Shown: positions 15,910-23,505 of the stretch, piece after piece | Numbering within the stretch: the stretch's first letter is position 1 | Layout: each line of letters opens with the position of its first letter | NCBI GenBank assembly: GCA_002698945.1 | Contig: NZZV01000082.1 | Coordinates: forward strand, 1 to 50,046 | Source of the DNA: Acidimicrobiaceae bacterium | GTDB taxonomy: Bacteria > Actinomycetota > Acidimicrobiia > Acidimicrobiales > Ilumatobacteraceae | Direction: 5' to 3' | Length of the DNA stretch: 50,046 nt | Made by a program: the position numbers and the translations under genes | The notes under the pieces: model-generated | Database searches by the model: none | What the model saw: the letters and a program-made list of their open reading frames with translations, nothing else | Told to the model about the DNA's origin: nothing

Positions 15910-16018
15910 CTGAGCCGGGAACGGATCGTGCGCTCGCAAGGCGCGACGAACCCGAGCAGCCTCTCGGCTGCGAGCGGTGAGGCGGAACGCCGCGAGCGTG
16001 CGATCCGGCCCGGCTCAG
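15910..16018. repeat. 109-bp dispersed structured repeat, copy A
   Basis: This element recurs at 26698-26806 with identical length and about 90% identity, including an uninterrupted identical core of over 50 bp. Its ends are inverted repeats (CTGAGCCGGG at 15910-15919; CCCGGCTCAG at 16009-16018) continuing inward through CGGATCG and CGCTCGC pairs, so about 25 bp of each arm can pair. An inner hairpin GCAGCC/GGCTGC lies in the core. The right arm contains the stop codon of the Nudix gene. Several differences from copy B are compensatory. No target-site duplication is obvious. Confidence 0.9.
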
Positions 16019-16710
16019 GTTCGCCAGACGGTGTCTCTCGGGGGATCGAACCTGGCGGGGGTGGGGGTGCCGGTGATGGCGGCGAAGGCGACCGGGCCCC
16101 ACCAGCTGGCGCCGGCGGTCGCCTCGGGCATCGAGGTCGGGCCGAACCAGCCGACGTCGCTCGTCTCGAGTGGGTGGGTGCGCAACTCCCCGCCGGTCGC
16201 CCGGCAGTGGAACAGCAGCATGTACATCGCGAAGCGCGAGAAGCCCATCCGCTGTCCGTCGATCACCGAGATCAAACTCACCGGTTCACACTCGATGCCG
16301 GTCTCCTCCGACACTTCCTTGACCGCGACCTCCGACGGTGAGTAGCCGACGTCGGCCCACCCCGTCGGGTACAGCCAGATCCCCGAGTCGGCGCGCTGCA
16401 CGAGCAGGATCTCACCGTCGTCGTTGCCCACCACGGCGCCGATCGCGACCTTCGGCGTGACGTAGCCCGGCACGCCCTCACCGATGTTCTCGAGCCACTC
16501 CTGCACGAAGTGGTCCTGCTCACGTTCGACCTCGGCGGCTTCCTCCATCTCCGCCGCGGCGGCCTTGATGTCGCCGGCGATGTGGAGCACTTCTTCGTAC
16601 CGCTCCCGCTCGTAGAGGTTCTCGGTGAACCCCATGCCGGTGCGGGCGATGGCCGCCAGTGAGCTGCTCCAGCGGGCGAGGTCGCGGGGCTCGGGTCCTT
16701 GGCTTCGCAC
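16015..16710 (-). CDS. Nudix hydrolase with N-terminal helical Nudix_N domain
   Basis: A 231-residue protein. Residues about 5-65 (RDLARWSSSLAAIARTGMGF) resemble the helical N-terminal domain found in YjhB-like ADP-ribose pyrophosphatases. The Nudix domain follows from VTPKVAIGAVVGNDDGEILL. The Nudix box reads GYSPSEVAVKEVSEETGI: the EExG core (EVSEETG) that holds the metal is present, but the Arg of REUxEE is Lys and the Glu of GESPxE is Tyr. Such substitutions occur in this subgroup, so activity is likely but the substrate is uncertain (nucleoside-diphosphate linked). GTG at 16708-16710 is preferred over the ATG at 16794, which would overlap glnD. The stop codon lies within repeat copy A. 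Confidence 0.82.
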   Translation of the reverse strand: MRSQGPEPRDLARWSSSLAAIARTGMGFTENLYERERYEEVLHIAGDIKAAAAEMEEAAEVEREQDHFVQEWLENIGEGVPGYVTPKVAIGAVVGNDDGEILLVQRADSGIWLYPTGWADVGYSPSEVAVKEVSEETGIECEPVSLISVIDGQRMGFSRFAMYMLLFHCRATGGELRTHPLETSDVGWFGPTSMPEATAGASWWGPVAFAAITGTPTPARFDPPRDTVWRT

Positions 16711-16790
16711 GACAGCGACGCTACACGCCGCCTTGATCGAACGATCAGCCGGTCGGCGCGTCAACTGGTCGGCACTCACCGGTCGGCAGG

Positions 16791-19118
16791 TCAACCGATC
16801 GCGTGGAGGACGGCGCGTTCGATTTCGGCGCGGTGGCCGGCGTCGGTGATCCGGTTGCCGTTCCAGTCACGGACGTAGAACGTGTCGATCACCTCGGAGC
16901 CGATCGTCTGCACCGTTGCGTGCCGGATGTCGAGTCCGACCTCGGCCAACGCCTTGGTGATCCGGTAGAGGATGCCGATCTTGGTCTGGCAACGGACCTC
17001 GATGACGCTCGCGTCGTCGGACGCCTCGTCGTGGAACCGGAGCCGTGGCGGGCCGGGGTCGGCTGCCTGCAGCGTGCGGCGCCGTCGGTACGTCTTGGCG
17101 CGTTCGGCGAGACGCGACTCGATCGCGAGACGACCTTGCAGCGCCCGTTCGAGGTCGAGCACCACGGGCTCCCACTCGACGCCGGTGCGCGGCATCTGGA
17201 TCCGGAACTCGGAGGCGCCCATGCTGACCCGACCGAGCTGCGGCTCGTCGGAGTGGGCACGGGCGGCCAACACGTCGAGCCCGTGCAGCGACACGACGCC
17301 GGCGATCCGGCTGAACATGCCGGGCGCGTCGCGGTACACGATGAGCAGGCGGGTGCCGTCGACGCGAACGTGCGGATCGCCGGTCGCCATGAGGGCGAGC
17401 GTCTCGGCGTCGGGGAACAACGTCCAGGTGGCGTCGGCGACGTCGCCGCCACCCACGACGTGCGACACCCGCTCGACGAGCTCCTGTACGAGCTGCTCTT
17501 TCCAGCTGCCCCACGCCGACGGCCCGGTCGCTTTCGAGTCGGCGATCGTGAGCGCGTGGAGGAGCTCCAGCACGTCCTGGGTCTCGACCCGCTCGGCGAC
17601 GTCCGTGAGCGTCGCCGGGTCGGACAGATCGCGCCGCATCGCGACGTCGGGGAGGAGCAGGTGGTGTTCGACCATCTTGATGATCACGGCGGTGTCGGCG
17701 TCGGTGAGGCCGAGCCGCGGCCCGAGATCACGCATCATGTCCATGCCGACCTCGGTGTGGTCACCGGGGTAGCCCTTGCCGATGTCGTGGAACAACGCGC
17801 CGAGCACCAGCAGGTCGGGGCGGCCCACCATGTCGACGAGCTCGCTCGCGTTCGCCGCTGCTTCCCACAGATGACGGTCGACGGTGAACCGGTGGTATGC
17901 GTTGCGCTGCGGTCGCGAGCGCACCGGCTCCCACTCGGGCAGCATGCGCGAGATCAGCCCGCGCTGGTCGAGCGCCTCGAGCACCGGGATCGCCTGGTGA
18001 CCCTCCAGCAGCAACGCGACGAGCTTGTCGATCGCGCCGGCCGGCCACCGGCTCGGCCAATCCGGGAGCAGCTCGGCGAGACGGTCGAGGCTCGTGCGTC
18101 CGATGCGGGCGCGGTGCCGGGCGGCCGAGGTCGCGATGCGCAAGATGTACGTCGGGTCGATCGACGGGTCGGCGTCGACGGCGAGTTCCATCTCCCCGTC
18201 GATGTACATGACGCCCGGTGCCACCTCGCGCGGCACCCCGCCCTGTCCCTTGTCGAGCCGCCCCCACGCCTCGTCGGCGATCCAGGCGATCGAGCGGGCA
18301 GCGGCGGCGATGTCGGCCATGAACGCGTCGGCGCTCTCCGCCCCGGCCGCTTCGGCCGCCGCGTCCTGGTCTTCGAGGCGGAGCGTGTCGCCGGTGCGTT
18401 CGGTCGCCAGGTGGAGTGCGACGCGCGCCGACAACAAGACGTCGTAGCACTCGTTCAGCATCCGGTTGTCTTCGTCGTTCAGGGTCAGACCACCGCGCTC
18501 GGCCCACCAGAGCGAGTGGGCATCGCGGATGCCGCCGTGGCCGTTCTTCAGGTCGGGTTCGAGGATGTAGGCGACGTCGCCGGCGTTGGTCTGACGTTCG
18601 AGCACACGGCGGGCCAGTTCGAGGCGCCACCGTTTCTTGCGCTTCGTCCAGTTCTTCAGCCCGGCGTCGACGACGGTCGCCCCGAGCTTCTCGTCACCCC
18701 AGATCGGGCGCGCCGTCAGGAGTGCGGTGGCGGTGTCGAGGTCGTCCTTGGCCAAGGCGAGGTGGTCGTCGAACGTTCGCACGGCGTGACCCAGTTTCAG
18801 CCCGGCGTCCCAGATCGGATACCAGATCGCCGACGCGACGGCCTCCATCGACTGCTTGCTCTGGTGGATCAGCACGAGATCGATGTCGCTCTGCGGCGAC
18901 AGCTCTCCTCGCCCGTAGCCACCGACCGCGACGAGCACGAACTTGGGGGCGCGGGGATGTTCGTCGCGTGCGCGTCGGGCGAGGGCCGCGATCCAGGCGT
19001 CGGTCGCCGCGGCGAGCCGGTGGCAGTACTCCCGACCCCCGACGGAACGATCGACCAGCGCTGCCTGGCGCGCCTCCCACGCCCGGTCGATGTTGCCTCG
19101 TGTCGTGGCCGTCGTCAC
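16791..19118 (-). CDS. glnD: Bifunctional [protein-PII] uridylyltransferase/uridylyl-removing enzyme
   Basis: A 775-residue GlnD. The nucleotidyltransferase domain has GGYGRGELSPQSDIDLVLIH (residues about 67-86) with the metal-binding Asp pair. The central HD domain has FHDIGKGYPGDHTEVG for UMP removal. Two ACT domains follow: IVYRDAPGMFSRIAGVVSLH and VRCQTKIGILYRITKALAEV, which sense glutamine. It modifies PII proteins in the nitrogen-control circuit in the cytoplasm. GTG at 19116-19118. It is shorter than E. coli GlnD (about 890) but typical for Actinobacteria. The usual amtB-glnB neighbours are absent here, so it appears to be a separate transcription unit. Confidence 0.95.
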   Translation of the reverse strand: MTTATTRGNIDRAWEARQAALVDRSVGGREYCHRLAAATDAWIAALARRARDEHPRAPKFVLVAVGGYGRGELSPQSDIDLVLIHQSKQSMEAVASAIWYPIWDAGLKLGHAVRTFDDHLALAKDDLDTATALLTARPIWGDEKLGATVVDAGLKNWTKRKKRWRLELARRVLERQTNAGDVAYILEPDLKNGHGGIRDAHSLWWAERGGLTLNDEDNRMLNECYDVLLSARVALHLATERTGDTLRLEDQDAAAEAAGAESADAFMADIAAAARSIAWIADEAWGRLDKGQGGVPREVAPGVMYIDGEMELAVDADPSIDPTYILRIATSAARHRARIGRTSLDRLAELLPDWPSRWPAGAIDKLVALLLEGHQAIPVLEALDQRGLISRMLPEWEPVRSRPQRNAYHRFTVDRHLWEAAANASELVDMVGRPDLLVLGALFHDIGKGYPGDHTEVGMDMMRDLGPRLGLTDADTAVIIKMVEHHLLLPDVAMRRDLSDPATLTDVAERVETQDVLELLHALTIADSKATGPSAWGSWKEQLVQELVERVSHVVGGGDVADATWTLFPDAETLALMATGDPHVRVDGTRLLIVYRDAPGMFSRIAGVVSLHGLDVLAARAHSDEPQLGRVSMGASEFRIQMPRTGVEWEPVVLDLERALQGRLAIESRLAERAKTYRRRRTLQAADPGPPRLRFHDEASDDASVIEVRCQTKIGILYRITKALAEVGLDIRHATVQTIGSEVIDTFYVRDWNGNRITDAGHRAEIERAVLHAIG

Positions 19119-19196
19119 GACGACACCGTAGAACCCGCGACGGAGACTCCCGACATCGTCACCGCGTCGACCAAGGTCGTCACCGCCACGCGATCG

Positions 19197-19661
19197 TCAC
19201 CGGAGGCCTTCGTCGCGACGGCGCTGTAGCACGGTCATCGCCTTCCAGGCTCCCCAGGTCAGACCGGGCGTCTGCAGCGAGTCGTCGATGTCGGTCCAGG
19301 TGGCGGGACCGAGTCGGTACGGGTCGTCCGGGAAGTGCTCCTCGGCGAAACGGTCGATCGGCGGCGCGGGCACCTCGTGGGCGCGGAGCAGCTCGGTCGG
19401 CGCCGCGACCGCACCTCGGAACAGCGAGAGCGGGTTCGTGCGCTGCTCGTCGACGTCGGTGGCGAGCAGCCGCTCGAGTGCCGCGAGGAGGTCGGCGGCG
19501 GTCTCGGCGACGACCCGGTCGAGATCGTCCCAGTCGTCGGTCGACACACCGCCCGCACCAGCGGTTCGCTCGATGCTCCGGCGGAGCCATGGCGCGGTCA
19601 CCTCTGCCGCGACGGCGAGCAGCTCGGCCGCCGGTTCGGAGAGCTGCACGTGATCGGCCAC
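19197..19661 (-). CDS. Hypothetical protein
   Basis: A 154-residue soluble protein with no recognised domain. The first 75 residues are Ala/Leu/Asp-rich helices (AAELLAVAAEVTAPWLRRSI and DLDRVVAETAADLLAALERL); the second half has aromatic/proline phrases (EEHFPDDPYRLGPATWTDID; LTWGAWKAMTVLQRRR) typical of conserved actinobacterial proteins that I cannot name. GTG at 19659-19661. It is divergent from the lipoprotein gene with only 14 bp between the starts, and lies 78 bp upstream of glnD on the same strand. Confidence 0.7.
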   Translation of the reverse strand: MADHVQLSEPAAELLAVAAEVTAPWLRRSIERTAGAGGVSTDDWDDLDRVVAETAADLLAALERLLATDVDEQRTNPLSLFRGAVAAPTELLRAHEVPAPPIDRFAEEHFPDDPYRLGPATWTDIDDSLQTPGLTWGAWKAMTVLQRRRDEGLR

Positions 19662-19675
19662 ACCTCTCTTCTATC

Positions 19676-20932
19676 GTGAAGCCCGTGCCGTTCGCCGCTC
19701 ACCACTCCCGAGGCGCTCGTCGCGCGCTCGGCACCATGACGGTTGCGGCGCTGGCGCTCACGGCCTGCTCCGGCGACGACGACACCGCGACACCGTCGAC
19801 GACCGTCGTCGCAACGACCACGACCCTCGTCCAGCGGACCAGCGACGGGACGCTGACACTCGGGATCTACCTCCCGCGAACCGGAGCCGGCGCCTCGCTC
19901 GGCCCCCCGCTGATCGCCGGCGTCGAGGAGGCCGTCCGGGTCGTCAACGACAATGGTGGCGTGCTCGGTCGCGACGTCGAGGTCGTGACGGCGGACGAAG
20001 GGTCGGAGGCGATCGAGGTCCTCGTCACCGCGGGGGTGGACGCGATCGTCGGTCCGGCATCCTCGCTGGTGGCGCTGTCAGGGCTCGGTCCGGCCGTCGA
20101 CGCGAACTCCGGGGTGGTGACGTGTTCACCGATGGCCACCGCCCGCGGTCTCGACGCATATCCCGACAACCAGTTCTTCTTCCGGACCGCCCCGAGCGAC
20201 ACGCTCCAGATGGCCGCGATCGCACGGATCGCCGAGCGAACGGGTGCCCAGGACATCGCCGTCGGGTACCTCGACGATCCCTACGGCCGCGGCCTGTCGG
20301 TGGCACTGGAAGATGCGCTCGACGATCGGCTCGTGACCCTCGAACCGTCGATCGGCTTCAGCGGCGACGAGGGCGATCTCGGACCGGTCGCTCGGGAGCT
20401 GCTCGCGGGCGACCCGGGCGTCGTGGTCGTGCTCGGCGATGCCGACGACGGCAGCCGACTCCTCGCCGCCCTCGACGAGGCGACCGACGATCCGCCGGTG
20501 ATCATCATCAACGACTCGATTCGCCAGGCCCGCCAGGTGATCCAGGGCCTGTCGGACGACTTCCGCGACCAGCTCGTCGGCGTGGCGCCCCAGGCGCACG
20601 CGGCGTCGGGCGACACCGAGACCGGCTTCTTCGTACCGCATGCGATCGACTGTGTGAACCTGATCGCACTGGCGGCGATCGATGCCGGGACCGACGACCC
20701 GATCGAGATCCGCAAACAGATGGCAGCCGTGAGCACCGGAGGCCGCGCCTGTACCTCGTTCTCGTCGTGTGCGGCCCTGGTCGAACAGGATCTCGGCATC
20801 GACTACAACGGCGTCTCGGGCCGGGTCGATCTCTCGAGCGTCACCGGCGATCCGACGCGGGCGTGGTTCGAGACCTTCACCTTCGACGCCGAAGGCAACG
20901 AGGTCCGCCAGGCTCCGATCGAGGTCAACTGA
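19676..20932 (+). CDS. Lipoprotein, type 1 periplasmic substrate-binding protein (branched-chain amino acid ABC-like)
   Basis: A 418-residue secreted lipoprotein. The signal sequence ends with lipobox LTAC (in MTVAALALTACSGDDD), followed by a Thr-rich linker. The mature domain starts TLTLGIYLPRTGAGASLGPP and keeps the Peripla_BP_6 pattern: VDAIVGPASSLVALSGLGPA, CSPMATARGLDAYPDNQFFF, and a Cys pair near the C-terminus (RACTSFSSC). The family binds amino acids, amides or urea at the cell surface. No permease or ATPase gene is adjacent, so it may deliver to a distant transporter or act as a sensor. GTG at 19676 is chosen; GTG 19685 is an alternative three codons later. Confidence 0.87.
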   Translation: MKPVPFAAHHSRGARRALGTMTVAALALTACSGDDDTATPSTTVVATTTTLVQRTSDGTLTLGIYLPRTGAGASLGPPLIAGVEEAVRVVNDNGGVLGRDVEVVTADEGSEAIEVLVTAGVDAIVGPASSLVALSGLGPAVDANSGVVTCSPMATARGLDAYPDNQFFFRTAPSDTLQMAAIARIAERTGAQDIAVGYLDDPYGRGLSVALEDALDDRLVTLEPSIGFSGDEGDLGPVARELLAGDPGVVVVLGDADDGSRLLAALDEATDDPPVIIINDSIRQARQVIQGLSDDFRDQLVGVAPQAHAASGDTETGFFVPHAIDCVNLIALAAIDAGTDDPIEIRKQMAAVSTGGRACTSFSSCAALVEQDLGIDYNGVSGRVDLSSVTGDPTRAWFETFTFDAEGNEVRQAPIEVN

Positions 20933-20992
20933 GCCGTCCCGGAACCTCGTTCCTCGGCGTCGCTCCGACGGCTGACCCGTAGGCTCGACGCC

Positions 20993-21652
20993 ATGCGTAT
21001 GGAAACCGGCGTGTGCGTCCTGCACCTGTTCCTCAGCCCCGCTGACGGTCGCTCGGTCGACGTCGACGGCGCCCAGGCCACGATCGACTGGGCCCGCGAG
21101 CACGACTGTCAGGTCGTCACCGCGGCGATGCTCGGCCACAAGGGCGATCTGGCCGTGATGGGCCTCTCGGCCGACGTGCCGACGTTGCGTCACCTGCAGA
21201 GCGGCCTCCAGAAGGCGGGGCTCGACGTCGTCGACTCGTACCTGTCGATCACCGAGGTCAGCGAGTACGCGCCCGGGCTTCCCGAGGAGATGCTCAACGC
21301 GCGTCTCTATCCGCAGCTGCCGCCCGAGGGCAAGCCGGCGTTCTGCTTCTATCCGATGAGCAAGCGTCGAGACGCCCACGCCAACTGGTACGCCACCGGC
21401 TTCGAGGAGCGCAAGGAGATGATGTACGAGCACGGAGCGAGCGGTCGCAAGTTCGCCGGGCGCATCGTGCAGCTCGTCACCGGCTCGACGGGCCTCGACG
21501 ATTTCGAGTGGGGCGTCACCCTGTTCGGCGAGAGCCTCGAGGCGATCAAGGACGTCGTCTACACGCTCCGCTACGACAAGGGCTCGGCGATCTACGGCGA
21601 GTTCGGCGACTTCTACGTCGGCTACCTGGCCGACATCACCGAAGTCGTCTGA
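20993..21652 (+). CDS. hemQ: Coproheme decarboxylase (HemQ/ChdC, chlorite dismutase-like)
   Basis: A 219-residue member of the chlorite-dismutase superfamily, HemQ branch. It catalyses the last step of the coproporphyrin-dependent heme pathway: oxidative decarboxylation of coproheme to heme b. The diagnostic stretch YPMSKRRDAHANWY (120-133) holds the catalytic Tyr133, followed by HGASGRKFAGRIVQLVTGST and GLDDFEWGVTLFGESLEAIK, almost word for word the actinobacterial HemQ signature. ATG at 20993 (an ATG two codons later is also possible). No other heme gene is near, so it is transcribed alone and converges on fdhD. Confidence 0.94.
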   Translation: MRMETGVCVLHLFLSPADGRSVDVDGAQATIDWAREHDCQVVTAAMLGHKGDLAVMGLSADVPTLRHLQSGLQKAGLDVVDSYLSITEVSEYAPGLPEEMLNARLYPQLPPEGKPAFCFYPMSKRRDAHANWYATGFEERKEMMYEHGASGRKFAGRIVQLVTGSTGLDDFEWGVTLFGESLEAIKDVVYTLRYDKGSAIYGEFGDFYVGYLADITEVV

Positions 21653-21701
21653 GCCGACCCGGGTCGGGTGCCGTACGGGACGCCGAGGCGCAGCCGAGGT
21701 G

Positions 21702-21769
21702 TTTCGGGAGATCACCCGCCCCCGGCCGTCGTGCGAGCCGTCGTCAACGGGTCGGGTGATCTCCGGAAA
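21702..21769. terminator. 17-bp-arm inverted repeat at the hemQ/fdhD convergent junction
   Basis: Arms 21702-21718 and 21753-21769 are complementary with one mismatch and a 34-nt loop. An outer pairing of GGGTCGGGTG (21661-21670) with CACCCGACCC (present at 21797-21806 and 21834-21843) can extend the structure. Probable bidirectional terminator. Confidence 0.6.
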
Positions 21770-21776
21770 CGTCGAC

Positions 21777-21848
21777 TCCGTCGCCGTTCCCTCCGACACC
21801 CGACCCGCCGCCTTCCGTCGCCGTTCCCTCCGACACCCGACCCGCCGC
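21777..21848. repeat. Two direct 35-bp repeats, period 37
   Basis: Units at 21777-21811 and 21814-21848 are identical (beginning TCCGTCGCCGTTCCC, ending CACCCGACCCGCCGC), separated by two bases. They stop just before the fdhD stop codon (21851) and supply two alternative partners for the GGGTCGGGTG upstream, so the duplication may have doubled one arm of a terminator. Confidence 0.85.
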
Positions 21849-21850
21849 AG

Positions 21851-22648
21851 CTACAGGCGTTCGGGGCTGTAGACGTTGAAGGTGGCGCCGGTGACGAAGC
21901 CGGCGAGCACGAGGTTGGCGCGTCGGGCGGCGGTCACCGCGAGCGACGTCGGCGCGCTGACGGCGACGACGGCGGCGAACCCGGCCGCCCACGCCTTCTG
22001 CACCATCTCGACGCTCGCCCGCCCGCTGACGAACAACCCGAGGTCGGTCGCCGGCAGCTCGCCGGCGAGCAGCATCGCACCGACCACCTTGTCGACCGCG
22101 TTGTGCCGCCCGACGTCTTCGCGTACGAGCCGGACCGCACCGGAACGGTCGAACACGGCGGCGGCGTGAACGGCGCCGGTGTCGGCGAACAGCTCCTGTT
22201 CGGCACGCACTGCGTCCGGCACCGCGGCCAGGACGTCCAGGTCGAACGGTTCGGTCACCTCGAGCGGCGCGAGCCGTTCGGTGAGCTCGTCGATCTGATC
22301 GTTGCCGCACCATCCGCAGCTCGAGGACGTCGGCCCGAGGCGTGGCGACGGCGTCGGCGCCTTGCCGAGCGTGTCGACGGTGACGATGTTGAACTCGGTG
22401 AGCATCGCACTACCCGTACCGCAGTACTTGATCGCCTCGACCGGCGCACCGTCGAGCAGACCCTCGGTGTGGCAGAAGCCGGCCGCCAGCTCGAAATCGT
22501 GACCAGGCGTCCGCATCGTCGTGCTGACCGTGACACCGTCGAGCTGGACCGTCATCGGCTCCTCGACGATCAGCTGGTCGGGGCTGCGCCGCGCACCGTC
22601 GGCCGTCACCTTGGTGACGATGAGGCGCTCGGTTCGGCGGCGGGTCAC
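21851..22648 (-). CDS. fdhD: FdhD sulfurtransferase for formate dehydrogenase
   Basis: A 265-residue FdhD. The persulfide-carrying Cys pair is in SSCGWCG (Cys111, Cys114); other signatures are YCGTGS, HAAAVFDRSG, REDVGRHNAVDKVVGAMLL and SGRASVEMVQKAW. FdhD takes sulfur from the cysteine desulfurase and sulfurates the molybdenum/bis-MGD cofactor of formate dehydrogenase. No formate dehydrogenase subunit is in the window. The GTG start (22646-22648) overlaps the stop of the ATP-grasp gene by 4 bp, so the two are translationally coupled. Confidence 0.93.
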   Translation of the reverse strand: MTRRRTERLIVTKVTADGARRSPDQLIVEEPMTVQLDGVTVSTTMRTPGHDFELAAGFCHTEGLLDGAPVEAIKYCGTGSAMLTEFNIVTVDTLGKAPTPSPRLGPTSSSCGWCGNDQIDELTERLAPLEVTEPFDLDVLAAVPDAVRAEQELFADTGAVHAAAVFDRSGAVRLVREDVGRHNAVDKVVGAMLLAGELPATDLGLFVSGRASVEMVQKAWAAGFAAVVAVSAPTSLAVTAARRANLVLAGFVTGATFNVYSPERL

Positions 22649-23481
22649 GCCATCAGGTTACGGAACACCGCCACCGCCCGCTCGGGGGCGTCGGGGTCGG
22701 TCTCGAGGAACAGCGACGGTTCGGTCAGTTCGAGTTCGAGCAGTTCGGGCCCGTCGGCGCCCGGCACGAGGTCGACCCGGGCGTAGGCGGTGGCAGGAAG
22801 CCCGGCCACGACGCGGTCGGCGAGCGCCCGCTGTTCCGCCGTCGGGACACGCGCCTCGATGCGCTCCTTGACGTAGAGCGTCCCTTCCCACTCGATCGGC
22901 GCGGCGAGGATGGCCGACTTCTCGAAGGCGTGGCTGAACGAGCCACCGAGGTACACCAGACCGGTCTCTCCCTCGGTGTCGATGTTCGCCCGGTACGGCT
23001 GGATCATCGCGGCCGCCCCGTCGGCGTGGAGGACGGCGATGTGGACACGGGCGGCGGCCGGGTCGTCGGTGACACGCTGCACGCCTTTCGAGCCGCCGCC
23101 CACCGTCGGCTTGACGACGATGTCGCCGACGAGGTCATCGTCCGGCGGTACGACACCGATGTCGACGACGGTTGCCGGCACGGTCGGGATGCCGGCATCG
23201 GCGAAGCGCTGCAGGTACCGCTTGTCGGTGTTCCACTCGAGCACGTCGGCCGGGTTCCACAGCTGGGTGGCACCAGCGACGCGGTGCGCCCACGCCAGGA
23301 ACTCGTCCCGTCGGCGGGGGTAATCCCAGGCCGAACGAATGATGACTGCCGCGTACGACGACCAGTCGACCGACGGGTCGTCCCACACCACGACCTCCGC
23401 CTCACCCTCGAGGTGTTCGAGGAGCAGCGGCAGGTCGGCGTCGAGGTCGCGGGCATCGGCGCAGGTCACGAGGGCGATCAC
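22645..23481 (-). CDS. ATP-grasp protein, glutathione-synthetase/RimK-like
   Basis: A 278-residue protein. After an N-terminal domain (IALVTCADARDLDADLPLLL), the ATP-grasp fold is seen in VVKPTVGGGSKGVQRV (ATP-binding Lys and Gly-rich loop), MIQPYRANIDTEGETGLVYL, and the metal/ATP-binding C-terminal ARVDLVPGADGPELLELELTEPS (reported here in parts: ARVDLVPG, LLELELTEPS). This pattern is common to actinobacterial RimK-like hypothetical ligases, which join a carboxylate to an amine or thiol. Substrates are unknown. ATG at 23481. It is upstream of and overlaps fdhD. Confidence 0.83.
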   Translation of the reverse strand: MIALVTCADARDLDADLPLLLEHLEGEAEVVVWDDPSVDWSSYAAVIIRSAWDYPRRRDEFLAWAHRVAGATQLWNPADVLEWNTDKRYLQRFADAGIPTVPATVVDIGVVPPDDDLVGDIVVKPTVGGGSKGVQRVTDDPAAARVHIAVLHADGAAAMIQPYRANIDTEGETGLVYLGGSFSHAFEKSAILAAPIEWEGTLYVKERIEARVPTAEQRALADRVVAGLPATAYARVDLVPGADGPELLELELTEPSLFLETDPDAPERAVAVFRNLMA

Positions 23482-23505
23482 GGGGTCAGGCTACGCTCGC
23501 CGACG

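Noticed and set aside
15848-15913. A 21-codon plus-strand frame overlapping the PAC2 stop and ending in the left arm of repeat copy A
   Set aside because: Too short to judge, spans the PAC2 terminator hairpin, and copy B has no matching frame; likely chance.
16750-16800. Short imperfect GGTCGGC repeats between the Nudix and glnD genes
   Set aside because: Only three short units with poor spacing; not enough to call a regulatory array.
16803-19229. An 808-codon plus-strand open frame
   Set aside because: Antisense to glnD, which has all catalytic motifs.
21777-21848. CRISPR-like repeats (period 37)
   Set aside because: Only two units with a 2-bp spacer and no cas genes; a simple tandem duplication.
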